Notes: a model not told the origin generated them from the sequence alone. DNA of 64,000 nt from Zygnema cylindricum (GCA_037447655.1 JBBHKE010002552.1:94501-158500), one strand, 5' to 3'; numbered from the stretch's first letter, positions 1 to 11,226 are shown. Numbers and translations are program-made.

Positions 1-260
1 CAAACCTATGCTCGTTTGTATAACATGTTTACATTTGAATTCTTTTTCATAAAATTTTCATAATCCTTGAATGTTTTGAAATATTTCTGAAACTGATTGA
101 ATTCACCATTTCAATCGTAGAGCTCAAATTTTAGATTAACGTGTCTAACTCGGGAGGAATTTCTTGACATTATTTGTAATATGTTTATAACTTATCACAA
201 TCCAACGGCTAACATGGGAGGGAAAATAATCCCTCGCATGAGTCCCATTGTATCTGGCAC

Positions 261-447
261 AACGTTCTTGAGAAAAAGTGCCTCTTGTAATCTACAAAGG
301 TAAAATATTACTGTGAATGCCCAATTATATTTGGCAAAACGTTCTTGAAAAAATGTGTTTTCCGTAGTCCTACAAAGACAATAATATTTTGAATGTATTT
401 GGCAGAACGTTCTTGAGAAAACGTGTCACCATAATCCTACAAAGTAA
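261..447. repeat. three degenerate tandem units
   Basis: The core AACGTTCTTG recurs at 261, 338 and 406 (spacing 77 and 68 bp). Each copy is preceded by TATYTGGCA-like bases and followed by TCCTACAAAG-like bases. No coding role is visible. Confidence 0.7.
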
Positions 448-3444
448 ATACGGTAAATGCTTGTTTCACGTAAGTCTTCGATGTTCATTCTTATTTCACG
501 AATTCTGCTTAAGCTTGTAAATCACGTGAATAATTTATGGAGACAGTGTTGCGATGACAACATTGATTTTTCTTTTCTTTATGTAGGTAAGGTAATTTTT
601 TTTCGACATGACTTGTCCATACATTACTTGCTTACCCTTGATACAAGAGGAATTACCAACGCCATAGTTAATCATCCTATATGTTTGGTCCACCTAATAA
701 TCTAAACATTTTCTCGCATGTCTTACTTTAACTAGCTCTTCTTTTTGTGCCAGAATAAAAACCTTTTTGTGCTAAAATAAGAAAGCAAATAACTCCGTGA
801 AAAACAATGTTTAGTTCTTAGACGATTCTCTCAACAAAGTTAGTTCCCTTGCCATAGTGTCTATGTTGTTTGCATGTGAATGCTACTCAACTCTAGGGCA
901 ATAATGAATCCAATCCATCGAACCAAATTAGTTTTGCTCGTTGATCAATACAAGAAAGTTCTAAAAGCAAAAAATGAATGACTTTCGAGAAAAAATGCAT
1001 AGGTAGAAATTGGTTTCATTACCAATGTTGTAGTACTAGTGGTTTTCCTTTCCACAAAGATCCTATGTCATTTAATGCTTTCTTTAGAGATAAATGAAAT
1101 AAGAGTGGAAGTTATTGTGAGCCTCAAGTTGACAAATCTTGAACAATTGTACCAAACTCTCTCAATAAAGTGTGGATTTTGAACATTGCTATAAATTCAA
1201 CTCCCGTCGCAAAAAGTTTGGGCAACATTGATAGTGAAACATTGTCACTCAGGTCTCGTTGACAATTGTTGAAAAAAAATATTAATTGTATGTCCTTCAA
1301 TGTTTCACAATGGATTGTCTTCTAAATTGCAATCCCACACGAGAAAGGACGTTACTTGTGAAGTAAACCATGTATTGCTATAAGTGTTTTTTTTTTTTTC
1401 CACAATACACATCTTTTCTCCGAACACACGTCCGACTTTTGATTGGAGACTACATGGCTAAACGACTTTAGTGATATAAGTTTTTTTCGCCTCTTAGGCA
1501 TCTTCTCACCATGCACACTTGTCAGATTGTCAACTGGAGAACACCAATAAGAAGTTGAGATTCTTGTTTGCCCAAAATGTCCAAATTTCCCGCGACGGAT
1601 TCGCGTTTATCCTTTTGGGTTCGAATGCCGCTTTTCGATTGTTCGGAATAGTTATATTCGGTTACCGCGAATTTCTCAGTTATAGTTATGACGCAATCGT
1701 CAAAGTTGGCAGCGTGGCCGTCGCTTTTGACAATTACTCTAACAGCGGCGAGCTTTGAAACCAAAACGTGGCGCTCCGTACGGATTTTAGCTCTATATCA
1801 CTCGGATCGAGAGCTTCAACAGTTTTGAATGCGTTTTGCAAAACACTAAGTGGATGGATCGACTTAATCGAGCACATGGAGCGTGTATCTTAGTGCAGGT
1901 GTTATTAAACCTGCCATTCCTGTTATGACGTACCAAAAAGCGCTTTGCGAACTTTTGAGGTCCAAAGGTTGCCTTGCATGCAATGCGGTGACGTCAGCGT
2001 ATCCCGGATTTACTGCAGCCACGGGTGACGCTTATTCCGCTCACGATATTCGATCCTGGAGCTTCTGCTGCTATTGGTCTGGTATGCCAGAAGGAGAGTC
2101 TTTACATGGATGGATTGTTGCATTCACTTTATTGTCAATCTTTACAAATAGGAGCTTCTTTTTATAATAGCGTTGATTATAAATTAACATGCATACATTC
2201 ATTTCGTAACCATCTTATTTTCCTTGTGACGTGTGTATATTCTTTTCATTCTAGTTCTTCTAATGCATACATGCTCTTTATCTTTATTCTTACATGTAAA
2301 AAATCTTTTTTATTCGTCATATTTTCATTCTAATGTGAACAATGTGCTCTTACATTTACCTTCACTTTTTATAGGTATGAAAATTTATGTTTATCTATTT
2401 TTGTCATTTTTATTCACGCAAGAAAATGCGCTGATTGGTCATCTATGTTCTTGTCGCCACGTGCAATGGTTCATACGGTAGCTAGTTATTGTACTATTGC
2501 AAGTATCCGGTTCACACGGATTTCATTAGGTGCATGTGAGATTAACTGTTTTGTCTTTAAGTGGTCGTTATTAATTTGCAAGTACGTGTTTACAAAATGA
2601 TGCAAAGATGAGACTAACCACGTGTAATATATTACCTTAAACCGATATTCTTACAATCTTTATTGTAAATTTGGATTTTTCATGAAATCAATGGCATCAT
2701 CGATATGGACAAATGGGAAAACAACATAGAAAGGGAGAAGTAACAGGCCTTGTATCCGTTGACTCGTGTGGGAATTCGATGTCCTAATTCATGTTACCAT
2801 TCATTGGACGAATTGTGACGATTTATTGGACGAATTGGGACAATTTATTGGTAGAATCGCGTTGACGCGGATTCGGATCGATTTGGCATCCGTACTTTAC
2901 ATAATATTTAGCGAAAGTAATTTCACATACAATTTCACGAAAGTACTTCGTATGTTTGTTTGCGACAATTTTGTTGTTTTGTTTCGCGTCTATAAATGTC
3001 GGACGTTTAGTTTAGTACTATATAACTTTTGAATTGTCTGATAATTTGGTTTGGGTTGTCGTTTTGCAATGTTTTCACTCATTTATTTGCGTGTTCTAGT
3101 CTAATCCGTGGAAAGGTGGCAACATTTTGGAGATTTCTTGGCGGCGCACGTCCACACGCGTCGCTCCATGGCTGGTGTATAATTTACGAGAAACCATGGC
3201 TTTGTTTGCAATCATTTTGAAGGAATACATGGAGGAATAGAAGAGACAACGGGATAGAAAAAGATATTATAATTTTGTTATTTTGTTTAACGTGATAATT
3301 TTTCCAAAATGTCCTCATAATGTGCATCCACTTGCATTCAGTGTTTTGTACTTTGAATGCTTCCGCTGTTACAATTGCTTGATACTATGTTTGCTATTGA
3401 TCCTTTCAATTCATTTGTTGCTTTAATTTTTTGCTCTTTCTTTA
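448..3444. other. no recognisable gene
   Basis: Only short unconvincing open frames (under about 100 codons, no motif). Bases 1389-1510 resemble the inner part of the short MITEs found near 43.1 and 63.4 kb (a TTTTTTTCGCC(A/T)CTTA-like stretch), so a decayed MITE is likely there. I see nothing else that I can name. Confidence 0.5.
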
Positions 3445-3466
3445 TCTCTCTCTCTCTCTCTCTCTC
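3445..3466. repeat. (TC)n microsatellite at gap edge
   Basis: About eleven CT dinucleotides run directly into the N gap, so the true repeat length is unknown. Confidence 0.9.
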
Positions 3467-3476
3467 NNNNNNNNNN
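3467..3476. other. assembly gap (10 N)
   Basis: Ten consecutive N. A fixed-size gap next to a microsatellite suggests a scaffold join of unknown true size. Confidence 0.98.
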
Positions 3477-3547
3477 GACGTAAAATTGTTTGGCGCATCA
3501 CGTTTGCAGTATCACTGCTATTTGACATGCAAAACGGTTTAAGACAT

Positions 3548-3835
3548 ATGACGTTTGCACTACGCGGTTTGTTAAAATGCAGTACCATGATAACGGCCTG
3601 TATTAAATCATTGTTTGTACTTTTTTACTTAATAAAGTACAATTTTGCACGGTCGGAGGTCATCCGTACTCTACACTATTTAAAACGAACCTATATTAGA
3701 ATTAAAAATGCTAATTAAACTTTACCTTAAATAGAATAATGAAAAAATTAGAACCGTTTACTCTATTTCATGTGATAGAGTCGAAATTTTGAGCGACCGA
3801 ATTAGAGTAATTTACTCTAATTACGATTCGCGGTG
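3548..3835 (+). mobile_element. CACCGCG-family MITE, right part
   Basis: Ends in ATTACGATTCGCGGTG followed by TA (3836-3837), the same terminus as the complete copy at 40767-41382. Similarity to the 55.1-55.7 kb copy begins near 3548. The left inverted repeat is absent, lost or hidden by the gap at 3467. Confidence 0.75.
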
Positions 3836-3837
3836 TA

Positions 3838-4679
3838 CTTTAACCCGACTTCTACATCCCCCAATATTTTGAGGAAGTTAGTTGGTACGATTTTCCGGGA
3901 ACTTCCGAAAATAAAAAAGTCGGTGCTCAAAAATAAGTACATTATTCGAACGCCCGTCTGTTGCGGTAGTGAAATTATTTACGATGGGAATAGGCTACGA
4001 AAGACACGTGCGACGATGAAATATAAAAAGTTTTCCGACGTCGCCAAAGTCACGTGCCTTCGGACAAGGTGACCGTAAAATCTTTGCTGAAAAGAATAAC
4101 GGTTTTTGCCTCCTTCCACCTTCATGGTTTTGCGCGCTTTTTTTTGTCGATTTTGTTTTGAAACACAAATTCAAAATAGAATTTAAATTCAAATTGGAAG
4201 GGAATCTTTCAACCTAATTTTAGATTTCAAAATAGAAAAGAAAGATGGAGTTCCCGCCATCTTCAATTTTTTTTTTGTATCACATCAATATCATAAAAAA
4301 GAAAACAAGTATAAAAATGACCTTAGATACTTATTCAAGCGTGGCTACTCAGGTTGTGGTCTCTTGTGAAAGTAATCCTAAATGTAAGTTATCCTAACTG
4401 TTAGTTAACCTAATGTAAGTTATCCTAAATAACTTGAGAGCTGTTAACTTTAGTTTGAGAGCTGTTAACTAATTTAAAAACTTTAATCCTGGGGGGAAGA
4501 GTGAGAATTCCCATAAACTTAGAAAGAGGAGGTATCTTCGACCAAAAAAAGGTTGTAATAGGTGATGTATAGAAGAATGTTTACTTCAAAGAACTCCCTA
4601 ATTTTAGCTTTTTTTTCTTCATCTTGTATTCCTTTGCCTTTTTTGTCCTGTTCTATGAAAGAAAAGTTTCCGAGATCAA
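3838..4679. other. no recognisable gene
   Basis: AT-rich sequence. Bases 4378-4470 carry several near-copies of 'taagttatccta' and 'gagctgttaact'. No RNA gene or convincing coding frame was seen. Confidence 0.5.
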
Positions 4680-5239
4680 TAGAGTGAGGGAAAGAAAAAG
4701 AGGTAGTAGAAAAGGGTTGATTTTTGAGAGAGGCAAACAGTAGAATTTTAAGAGAGGGAGAGGGCATATTACGAGAGCAAGAGGGTGAGGGAAAGAAAGA
4801 GATGTAGAGGAATAGGGTAGATATTGGAGAGTGAGAGACTGCAGAGTTATGAGAGAGGGAGAGGACATGTTTTTGAGAGAGAGAGAGGGAATACCTTTGA
4901 GAGAGCGAGAAGGCATATTTTGAGAAAAGGCGGGGGAGATGGTAGAACTTAAAGAGAGGGAGGGATAGCAAAAGGGAGAGGGTGACTTTTTGAGAGAGGG
5001 AGAGGGAAAAATTTAGACAAAAGGAGAGGAAGAGGACTTTTTTTTGAGTGAGGGAGATGACACATTTTTGAGATAGGGAGAGGGAGATGGTTGATTTTTG
5101 AGAGAAAGAGAGAGAGAACGAAAAGTTTAAAGAGAGGGAGAGGGCATATTTTTGAGATAGAACGAGAGGGGTGACAAATTTTTGAGGGAAATATGGCATA
5201 TTTCTGAGAGGGAGGGGGCATATCTTCGAGAGAGAAAGA
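4680..5239. repeat. purine-rich array, left part
   Basis: Irregular units of the type GAGAGAGGGAGAGGG plus a CATATTTTTGAGAG-like spacer recur every 25-60 bp. The plus strand is nearly all purine. A long minus-strand open frame (4519-5280, Ser/Leu-rich) exists only because of this composition and runs into the copia-1 LTR, so I do not call it a gene. The array resumes at 11227, on the far side of copia-1. Confidence 0.85.
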
Positions 5240-5787
5240 TGAAAGGATCGATAATAAACTCTGAGCTCACTTATAAGCACTTATAGCAGCAGAAGCATTC
5301 AGATAAAAAATTAAATCAACATTCTCACATTAACATAAAACTGAAATTACAATCTTTTTCTATCTCTTCTATTACTCCATATAATCCTCCAATTCCTCAT
5401 TTTGATTAACACACAGTCATGGTATCCCTTAAATACAATACCAGCCATGGCGTGACACGTGTGAGCGTGCGCCGCCAAGAAGCCTCCAGAAATCTGCCAC
5501 CTGTCCGCAGATTAAGCTAGAATACTCTAAATTTCACTAAGGGCTGAAACATAGCAAAACGACAAGCTAAGACGAAAGTACTAGACAAAACTAGAAGTAC
5601 TATCGTACTAAATTAGACGTACGAAAATCTAGACGCGAAACAAAACAACAAATATATTTCGCGAACATCTAGAACTTTATCTAAATACATGTAACGGTAC
5701 TTTCGGTACATTCTACAAAGTACAGTTTTTCTTTCGTGAAATCAAACTGATTCCGCGTGCGTACGATTCTTTCAATGAATCGTAACA
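5240..5787 (-). repeat. copia-1 3' LTR
   Basis: 548 bp, starts TG and ends CA, nearly identical to 10655-11226 but lacking a short block present there near 10715-10750. A CACGTG G-box lies at 5456-5461. Confidence 0.92.
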
Positions 5788-5799
5788 TTCCCCCTCTTC
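5788..5799 (-). promoter_or_regulatory. copia-1 polypurine tract
   Basis: On the minus strand GAAGAGGGGGAA lies directly beside the 3' LTR, the expected place for the plus-strand DNA primer. Confidence 0.8.
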
Positions 5800-5817
5800 A
5801 TTGAAGAATCGTCTACG

Positions 5818-7362
5818 TCACAATAACCCTAGTTTTGGTCTTCCTTTTAAAAGCACATCAAATGTCGCCGCCTTGGTAAGCATATCGGCAGCTTCCTCAA
5901 GTGTCGTAATATACAAAAATTCCACTTCTTTAGCCGCAACCAAATCTCGTACAAAATGCCATTGAATCCTTATATGTTTAGTGCGTTTGTGAAAAACGAG
6001 ATTTTTCACAAGTGCCATCGAACTCATACTATCCGTAAAAATTTGTAAGCATCCAATCGGATATCCAAGTTCGCTTAACATTTCTTTTATCCATATAGAT
6101 GCTTTGCTTGCGTGGCACGCCGCTATATACTCGGCCTCCGTTGAACTTAGTGCCACGGTTAGTTGCAAACGCGAACTCCACGAAATCGTCGCTCCACCAA
6201 ACACAAATGCATATCCGGACGTTGATTTTCCCGAATCGAAATCTCCCCCCCAATCGGCGTCGCAATATCCGACACATTCCAACGATTCAATTTTAGATTT
6301 GAATACAAGACCGATATCTATAGTTCCCGCCAAGTATTGAAATATACGCTTGACGACTTCCCAATGTGATTTCTTTGGCGCTTGACAATATCGACTTACA
6401 ATTAAAACGGCCGCCAAAATATCGGGCCACGTACCTACACTTAGGTACATTAAACTTCCAATCGCTTCGCGGTAAGTTACATCTACCGTCACTTCTTCCT
6501 CAAACTTTCGCAATTGACTTTTTGCATCCATATGCGTCGAAACTGGTTTTGCGTCAAGCATAGAAAACCGAGTTGATACCTCTTTACAATATTGTGCTTG
6601 ACTTAACTTTATATCCCCGTTCTCATTACGAATCACTTCAATTCCCAAAATATATTTTACTTCACCAAGATCTGTGACTTTGAAATGTTGTCGTAAGTAC
6701 GCTTTCAATTCGCGTATACGTTCCAAACTATCCGACGTCATCAAGAAATCATCGACGTAAACCGAAAATATAATTTGATCTTTTCCTTGTCCTTTCACGT
6801 ACACTCCAGAATCCGAGATCGTACGTGTGAAACCAAACTCTAAAAGTACTTTGTGTAGTCGTAAATACCAAGTGCGAGGCGCCTGCTTCAATCCGTAGAG
6901 CGATTTGCGAAGACGCCACACCATGCCTTCTCGTGACGTCACGCCTTCAGGTATCTTCATGTAAACCTCTTCTTCTAACTCTCTATTTAAAAACGCGGTC
7001 TCAACGTCCATTTGATGAACGTATTTCTTCTTTGCAGCTGCAATCGCAATAATCATCCTTAGAGAGTCGAATTTCACAACGGGGGCATACGTCTCCGTGT
7101 AATCTACCCCCTCTCTTTGCTGAAATCCTTTGCATACAAGTCTCGCCTTATATTTTACTACTTCACCCGACGCACCAGTTTTAGTTTTGAAGACCCATTT
7201 CGCGTCAATCGCTTTCTTTCCTTCCGGTAATTTTACTTCCTCAAATGTCTGATTTTCCACAATTGATTTATACTCCTTCTCCCATGCTGGCTTCGTTTCC
7301 CAATCACACGAATTTCTCGCCTCGGCGTATGATTGAGGATCGCCGGCCAAATTATCGCACAT
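5818..7362 (-). CDS. pol: copia-1 reverse transcriptase and RNase H
   Basis: 514 codons. The N-terminal part has the copia RT start WVFKTKTGASGEVVKYKARL, then VHQMDVETAFLN and the catalytic YVDD box, giving the palm Asp residues. The C-terminal part is copia RNase H with SSTEAEYIAACHA and a TDS motif. It follows the integrase frame directly on the minus strand, in the same frame, separated only by a TAG at 7369-7371. In most copia elements this junction has no stop and one polyprotein is cleaved by the element protease. The enzyme copies the RNA genome into DNA inside the particle. Confidence 0.93.
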   Translation of the reverse strand: MCDNLAGDPQSYAEARNSCDWETKPAWEKEYKSIVENQTFEEVKLPEGKKAIDAKWVFKTKTGASGEVVKYKARLVCKGFQQREGVDYTETYAPVVKFDSLRMIIAIAAAKKKYVHQMDVETAFLNRELEEEVYMKIPEGVTSREGMVWRLRKSLYGLKQAPRTWYLRLHKVLLEFGFTRTISDSGVYVKGQGKDQIIFSVYVDDFLMTSDSLERIRELKAYLRQHFKVTDLGEVKYILGIEVIRNENGDIKLSQAQYCKEVSTRFSMLDAKPVSTHMDAKSQLRKFEEEVTVDVTYREAIGSLMYLSVGTWPDILAAVLIVSRYCQAPKKSHWEVVKRIFQYLAGTIDIGLVFKSKIESLECVGYCDADWGGDFDSGKSTSGYAFVFGGATISWSSRLQLTVALSSTEAEYIAACHASKASIWIKEMLSELGYPIGCLQIFTDSMSSMALVKNLVFHKRTKHIRIQWHFVRDLVAAKEVEFLYITTLEEAADMLTKAATFDVLLKGRPKLGLL

Positions 7363-7368
7363 TAATTG

Positions 7369-9585
7369 CTATAAAAGGAATTCCGTCTCCTTCGCATCGG
7401 AGACGAAATAATGGGAATTGGAATTCTCTCCACCAATTTTGTCATAAGAAAGCCGATTTGGTTTCTTTCCTCGATTTTCTCGAGTACTCCGTCTAAAAAC
7501 CGGAACTTGTTCCACAATCTTCTCCTCCTCGTCCACATTCGATTTTGAATTCGAAGATTTTTGACTTTCCGTCGACATTTTGGAATTTCGGCTTGCATTA
7601 CTCCGAACATCAATGTCAATGTCCAATTTCTCCGAACTCGAATTAACATTTGATTTTCCCTTCTTGATGTTAAAAATGGATTCCGGTTCCTCTTCCGAAT
7701 CTGAGTCCTCAATTTCCGGGAAATTGGCAACATCGTCTACCTCATAAAAATCAAGATTCTTCTTCAATTCCGCCGATTTCTCAATAACCGATTTTAAGTC
7801 TTCATGAAAATTAACATTTCGAGATTCTTCCACAATACGACGAACCGGGTCGAAAACACGATAAAGATTTCCTTTCGTACTATAGCCCACAAAAATTCCG
7901 GGCCAACTTCTCGCTGCAAATTTCCCTTTCATTTTCACTTGATCGGCATATACCGTAGCACGACATCCCCAAATTCGGAGATGGTGGAGGGCCGGTTTTC
8001 GCCCATAAAGTAATTCGAATGGTGTTTTGTCACCAGAAACCGAAGTAAGTCTCCGATTACAAATGTAATTGGTCGTGAGGATAGCATCTCCCCATAATGA
8101 GATACTTTGACCGGCCGAATGCACCATCGCCCTCACCATTTCTTGTAAGGTCCTATTTTTCCTTTCGGCTACTCCATTTGATTCCGGAGAATAAGGTGAA
8201 GTACATTGTTGGGTAATTCCTTTCTCCTTACAATACCTCTCGAATGCGATAAATTCGCCGCCATTATCCGAACGAATGGCTTTCATTTTTCGTTCGCATT
8301 GTCTTTCGGCAAATGCATGCCACTCAATAAAAGTTTGAAGAGCATCCGATTTTCTCTTCAATAATCGAACCCACGAAAATCTCGAATAATCATCAACGAT
8401 GACCATAATATATCGGTTTCCTCCGAGGCTCTCCTGCTTAATTTGTCCACATAGATAGACGTGGACAAGTTCCAAAGGATGTTGAGCCCGAAATTTCACA
8501 TCTTTCGTAGGATGTGGTTTCCGAATTTGTCGTCCTTGACTACATCCATCACACCCATTTACTTTTTCCCCGGTAGCAAGATCTAATCCTCTCACACATG
8601 CCGTTTTTATCATTTTCCTCAAATTTCCTTCGGATATATGACACATCCGATGGTGCCATAACGTTAAATCTCCTTTTAATTCCGAGATTTGATTTAGAAT
8701 GCCCGTGGAAGAAACATTTTTCCTAGGTCGCCTCCATAAAATTCGACTATGCATCGAATTGGTGACTTCGCCTTCGCTGATTAATTTGTCGTCGGCACGG
8801 TATATGCGAATTGTCGAATCACCTCTAGCGACTACGCTTCCACCGGCACGCTGAATTTGAGGTACGCTTAATAGATTCACTGAACCATCCGGAATATATA
8901 GGACATTCAATAGACGCGCCTCCGAGATAGTTTCATTTCCAAAACGGTCCCACGTGGGTAGATTTAAACGAACGGTACCCACTTTACCAACCGTAATCGT
9001 TTGTCCACTTGCGACCGTAATTAATTTTGGTACTGTAAGTGAACGCATGTCGTCAAAAAGTGTAGCGTCCGTACACACGTGGTGAGACGCTCCCGTGTCA
9101 ATAATCCATTCCTTTTCGTGTGCGTTATCGCGTGCGTCATTTAAAGAATCAATAGTGAGGTGGAGACAAGTGAACGTTTGTCCTCCTTCGTCTCCTTCAA
9201 AATTTCCCAAGTCAACAAAATCTCCATGGCTTCCGCCATGACCGCCATAGCGTCCACGACCACGACCACTATCACGTCCGCGACCGCGACTTCCAAAACT
9301 GCGACCGCTTCTTACTCCTCCGCTACTAAATTTAGAGTAGCATTGTTGGCTGGTGTGGCCTAATTTCCCACAATTGAAGCATTCTTTCTCCTTTTCCGGA
9401 CAAGAAGCCAAAAAATGACCAGGCCGGTTACAACGGAAACACAAGACGTTGCTACTTTCATTTTGGACGGACCGAGGTCTAGAATTTCCACCCCTATCAA
9501 GCCATTTTCCACGACCTCTCGGACCTCCTCCTTTTCCACCCCCTCTTCCACGGAAATAATGTAAGTCCGCGAATTCGGGAAGCGG
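7369..9585 (-). CDS. pol: copia-1 zinc knuckles, protease and integrase
   Basis: The frame is open from about 9585; the first zinc knuckle starts near 9440. Order: an RGRGG-type basic stretch, two CCHC knuckles (CFRCNRPGHFLASC and CFNCGKLGHTSQQC), aspartic protease with IDTGASHH, the integrase HHCC zinc region (WHHRMCHIS...CDGC) and the DDE core (VDDYSRFSW, RSDNGGEF, NGVAERKNRTL). A Ser/Asn-rich acidic linker then leads to a TAG at 7369-7371. The upstream end overlaps gag by about 90 bp in another frame, so a +1 shift or a one-base repair is needed to fuse them. Confidence 0.92.
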   Translation of the reverse strand, partial: PLPEFADLHYFRGRGGGKGGGPRGRGKWLDRGGNSRPRSVQNESSNVLCFRCNRPGHFLASCPEKEKECFNCGKLGHTSQQCYSKFSSGGVRSGRSFGSRGRGRDSGRGRGRYGGHGGSHGDFVDLGNFEGDEGGQTFTCLHLTIDSLNDARDNAHEKEWIIDTGASHHVCTDATLFDDMRSLTVPKLITVASGQTITVGKVGTVRLNLPTWDRFGNETISEARLLNVLYIPDGSVNLLSVPQIQRAGGSVVARGDSTIRIYRADDKLISEGEVTNSMHSRILWRRPRKNVSSTGILNQISELKGDLTLWHHRMCHISEGNLRKMIKTACVRGLDLATGEKVNGCDGCSQGRQIRKPHPTKDVKFRAQHPLELVHVYLCGQIKQESLGGNRYIMVIVDDYSRFSWVRLLKRKSDALQTFIEWHAFAERQCERKMKAIRSDNGGEFIAFERYCKEKGITQQCTSPYSPESNGVAERKNRTLQEMVRAMVHSAGQSISLWGDAILTTNYICNRRLTSVSGDKTPFELLYGRKPALHHLRIWGCRATVYADQVKMKGKFAARSWPGIFVGYSTKGNLYRVFDPVRRIVEESRNVNFHEDLKSVIEKSAELKKNLDFYEVDDVANFPEIEDSDSEEEPESIFNIKKGKSNVNSSSEKLDIDIDVRSNASRNSKMSTESQKSSNSKSNVDEEEKIVEQVPVFRRSTRENRGKKPNRLSYDKIGGENSNSHYFVSDAKETEFLL

Positions 9586-10618
9586 TCACATTCAAGGATC
9601 CCGTGTCCAAAGAGCCCTTTGAAGTGCTAACACGATTACTCTCCGCCATCTTTAAATAATTCACAATAAACTCGTAGGTGTTATTTTCCCTCGCAAGTAA
9701 AATCTCCTTGAGATGGATCCACTTATCCGGTAATGCATTCAAAAATCCGGTTACTTTGTCCTCCTCCGTGATCACTCTCCCATTGTTGAGAAGTTGCTCC
9801 ACAATAATATTGAATCTCTTCACGGCATCGTCAAAAGATTCGTTGGATTTCATCTTGAATTGCATGAAATCAGAAAACATATATTGGCCCTTGTTTTGGA
9901 TTTCCCTCTCAAATTGGGATTCCAACGCCTTCCAACATCCGTGTGCGGTGCTATGCGTGAGGAAATGATCATGCACGGAAACCGAACACGTTTGCATTAA
10001 TCCGGTGATGGCCGCAAGATTCTTTCGCCTCCACAAACGACGAGCCTTAGCATCTCCAACCGGCATTTTCTCTTCTCCATTGACGACCTTCCAAAGGCCT
10101 CTCAAAATCAATTGAGCTCGAATATATTTCTTCCACGAAGGGTAATTCGATCCATTGAATACGACGCTCTTTCTGGGCATCTGAAACATTTCCACTCCTT
10201 GACTATCTTCTTCTAAATCAGAAACGTCATCAAGCTTAAATTTCCCCCTCTTATCTTTCACTTTCTTTGCCTCCCCATCACTATCATCGGAATCTTCTCC
10301 ATCCGGCTCGGGATCGGGCTCACCGTGAGCTAATTCATCAATCCTCCTATCCACGGCCGAGAACTTTTCATCAATCCGAAGCATAAAATTCTCCAAATAC
10401 TCTCGCATTTGATTTTCGGACATCGAGCCTCCGAAACCTCTATTTTGGTCAAATGAATCCGTGGGGAATGATGACTCAAATGCGGCTGCGGTAAAACTGA
10501 ACTCTTTCTCTTCTTTAGGAGGATCCTCGGGGGTCGGCAAATTTTCCCAAAAAATTGAAACAGGGGTAGCTGAAGAGGAAAGAGTGAAAGGGGACTTCTT
10601 TTTGTTCTTTCCCCCCAT
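9497..10618 (-). CDS. gag: copia-1 gag
   Basis: 373 codons starting at the ATG at 10618, about 25 bases after the primer site. The N-terminus is Lys/Ser/Pro-rich, then an acidic stretch (EPDPEPDGEDSDDSDGE). The copia Gag/UBN2 region follows (FNGSNYPSWKKYIRAQL ... GCWKALESQFE ... VTGFLNALPDKW ... ILLARENNTYEF). It forms the particle shell. The frame runs off into WKRGWKRRRSERSWKMA and stops before the zinc knuckles. The knuckles sit in the next frame, so the natural Gag C-terminus has been displaced by an indel near 9560-9590. Confidence 0.88.
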   Translation of the reverse strand: MGGKNKKKSPFTLSSSATPVSIFWENLPTPEDPPKEEKEFSFTAAAFESSFPTDSFDQNRGFGGSMSENQMREYLENFMLRIDEKFSAVDRRIDELAHGEPDPEPDGEDSDDSDGEAKKVKDKRGKFKLDDVSDLEEDSQGVEMFQMPRKSVVFNGSNYPSWKKYIRAQLILRGLWKVVNGEEKMPVGDAKARRLWRRKNLAAITGLMQTCSVSVHDHFLTHSTAHGCWKALESQFEREIQNKGQYMFSDFMQFKMKSNESFDDAVKRFNIIVEQLLNNGRVITEEDKVTGFLNALPDKWIHLKEILLARENNTYEFIVNYLKMAESNRVSTSKGSLDTGSLNVTASRIRGLTLFPWKRGWKRRRSERSWKMA

Positions 10619-10640
10619 ACACTACAATGGAGCTCTACCC

Positions 10641-10652
10641 GCTCCGATACCA
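10641..10652 (-). promoter_or_regulatory. copia-1 primer binding site (tRNA-iMet 3' end)
   Basis: On the minus strand TGGTATCGGAGC lies two bases after the 5' LTR. The usual plant copia site is TGGTATCAGAGC, complementary to the 3' end of initiator tRNA(Met); one base differs. Confidence 0.9.
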
Positions 10653-10654
10653 AA

Positions 10655-11226
10655 TGAAAGGATCGATAATAAACTCTGAGCTCACTTATAAGCACTTATA
10701 GCAGCAGAAGCATTCAGATTATAAAACATTAAATCAACATTGAAGAGACATTTCAAAAAATTCTCACATTAACATAAAACTGAAATTACAATCTTTTTCT
10801 ATCTCTTCTATTACTCGATATAATCCTCCAATTCCTCATTTTGATTAACACACAGTCATGGTATCCCTTAAATACAATACCAGCCATGGCGTGACACGTG
10901 TGAGCGTGCGCCGCCAAGAAGCCTCCAGAAAACTGCCACCTGTCCGCAGATTAAGCTAGAATACTCTAAATTTCACTAAGGGCTGAAACATAGCAAAACG
11001 ACAAGCTAAGACGAAAGTACTAGACAAAACTAAAAGTACTATCGTACTAAATTAGACGTACAAAAATCTAGACGCGAAACAAAACAACAAATATATTTCG
11101 CAAACATCTAGAACTTTATCTAAATACATGTAACTGTACTTTTGGTACATTATAGAAAGTACAGTTTTTCTTTCGCGAAATCAAACTGATTCCGCATGCG
11201 TACGATTCTTTGAATGAATCGTAACA
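10655..11226 (-). repeat. copia-1 5' LTR
   Basis: 572 bp, TG...CA on both strands, matching 5240-5787. It should hold the element promoter. A CACGTG lies at 10895-10900. Confidence 0.92.

Larger units (their letters stand above)
5240..11226 (-). mobile_element. copia-1, full-length Ty1/copia retrotransposon
   Basis: On the minus strand the order is LTR (10655-11226), primer site, gag, protease, integrase, reverse transcriptase, RNase H, polypurine tract, LTR (5240-5787). Both LTRs read TGTTACGATTC...CCTTTCA on that strand. They differ by about 13 substitutions and one 25-30 bp indel by eye, so the insertion is fairly young. Flanks are AAAGA and GAAGA, a one-mismatch candidate 5-bp target duplication. 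It lies inside a purine-rich array. The coding region is interrupted by one frame change and one TAG. Confidence 0.93.

Noticed and set aside
4519-5280. 253-codon minus-strand frame rich in Ser, Leu and Pro
   Set aside because: It is the translation of the purine-rich repeat read on its pyrimidine strand and begins inside the copia-1 LTR; no conserved feature.
9360-9551. 63-codon frame overlapping the copia-1 gag-pol junction
   Set aside because: It is the third frame of the same region; the knuckle Cys and His residues are in the adjacent frame.
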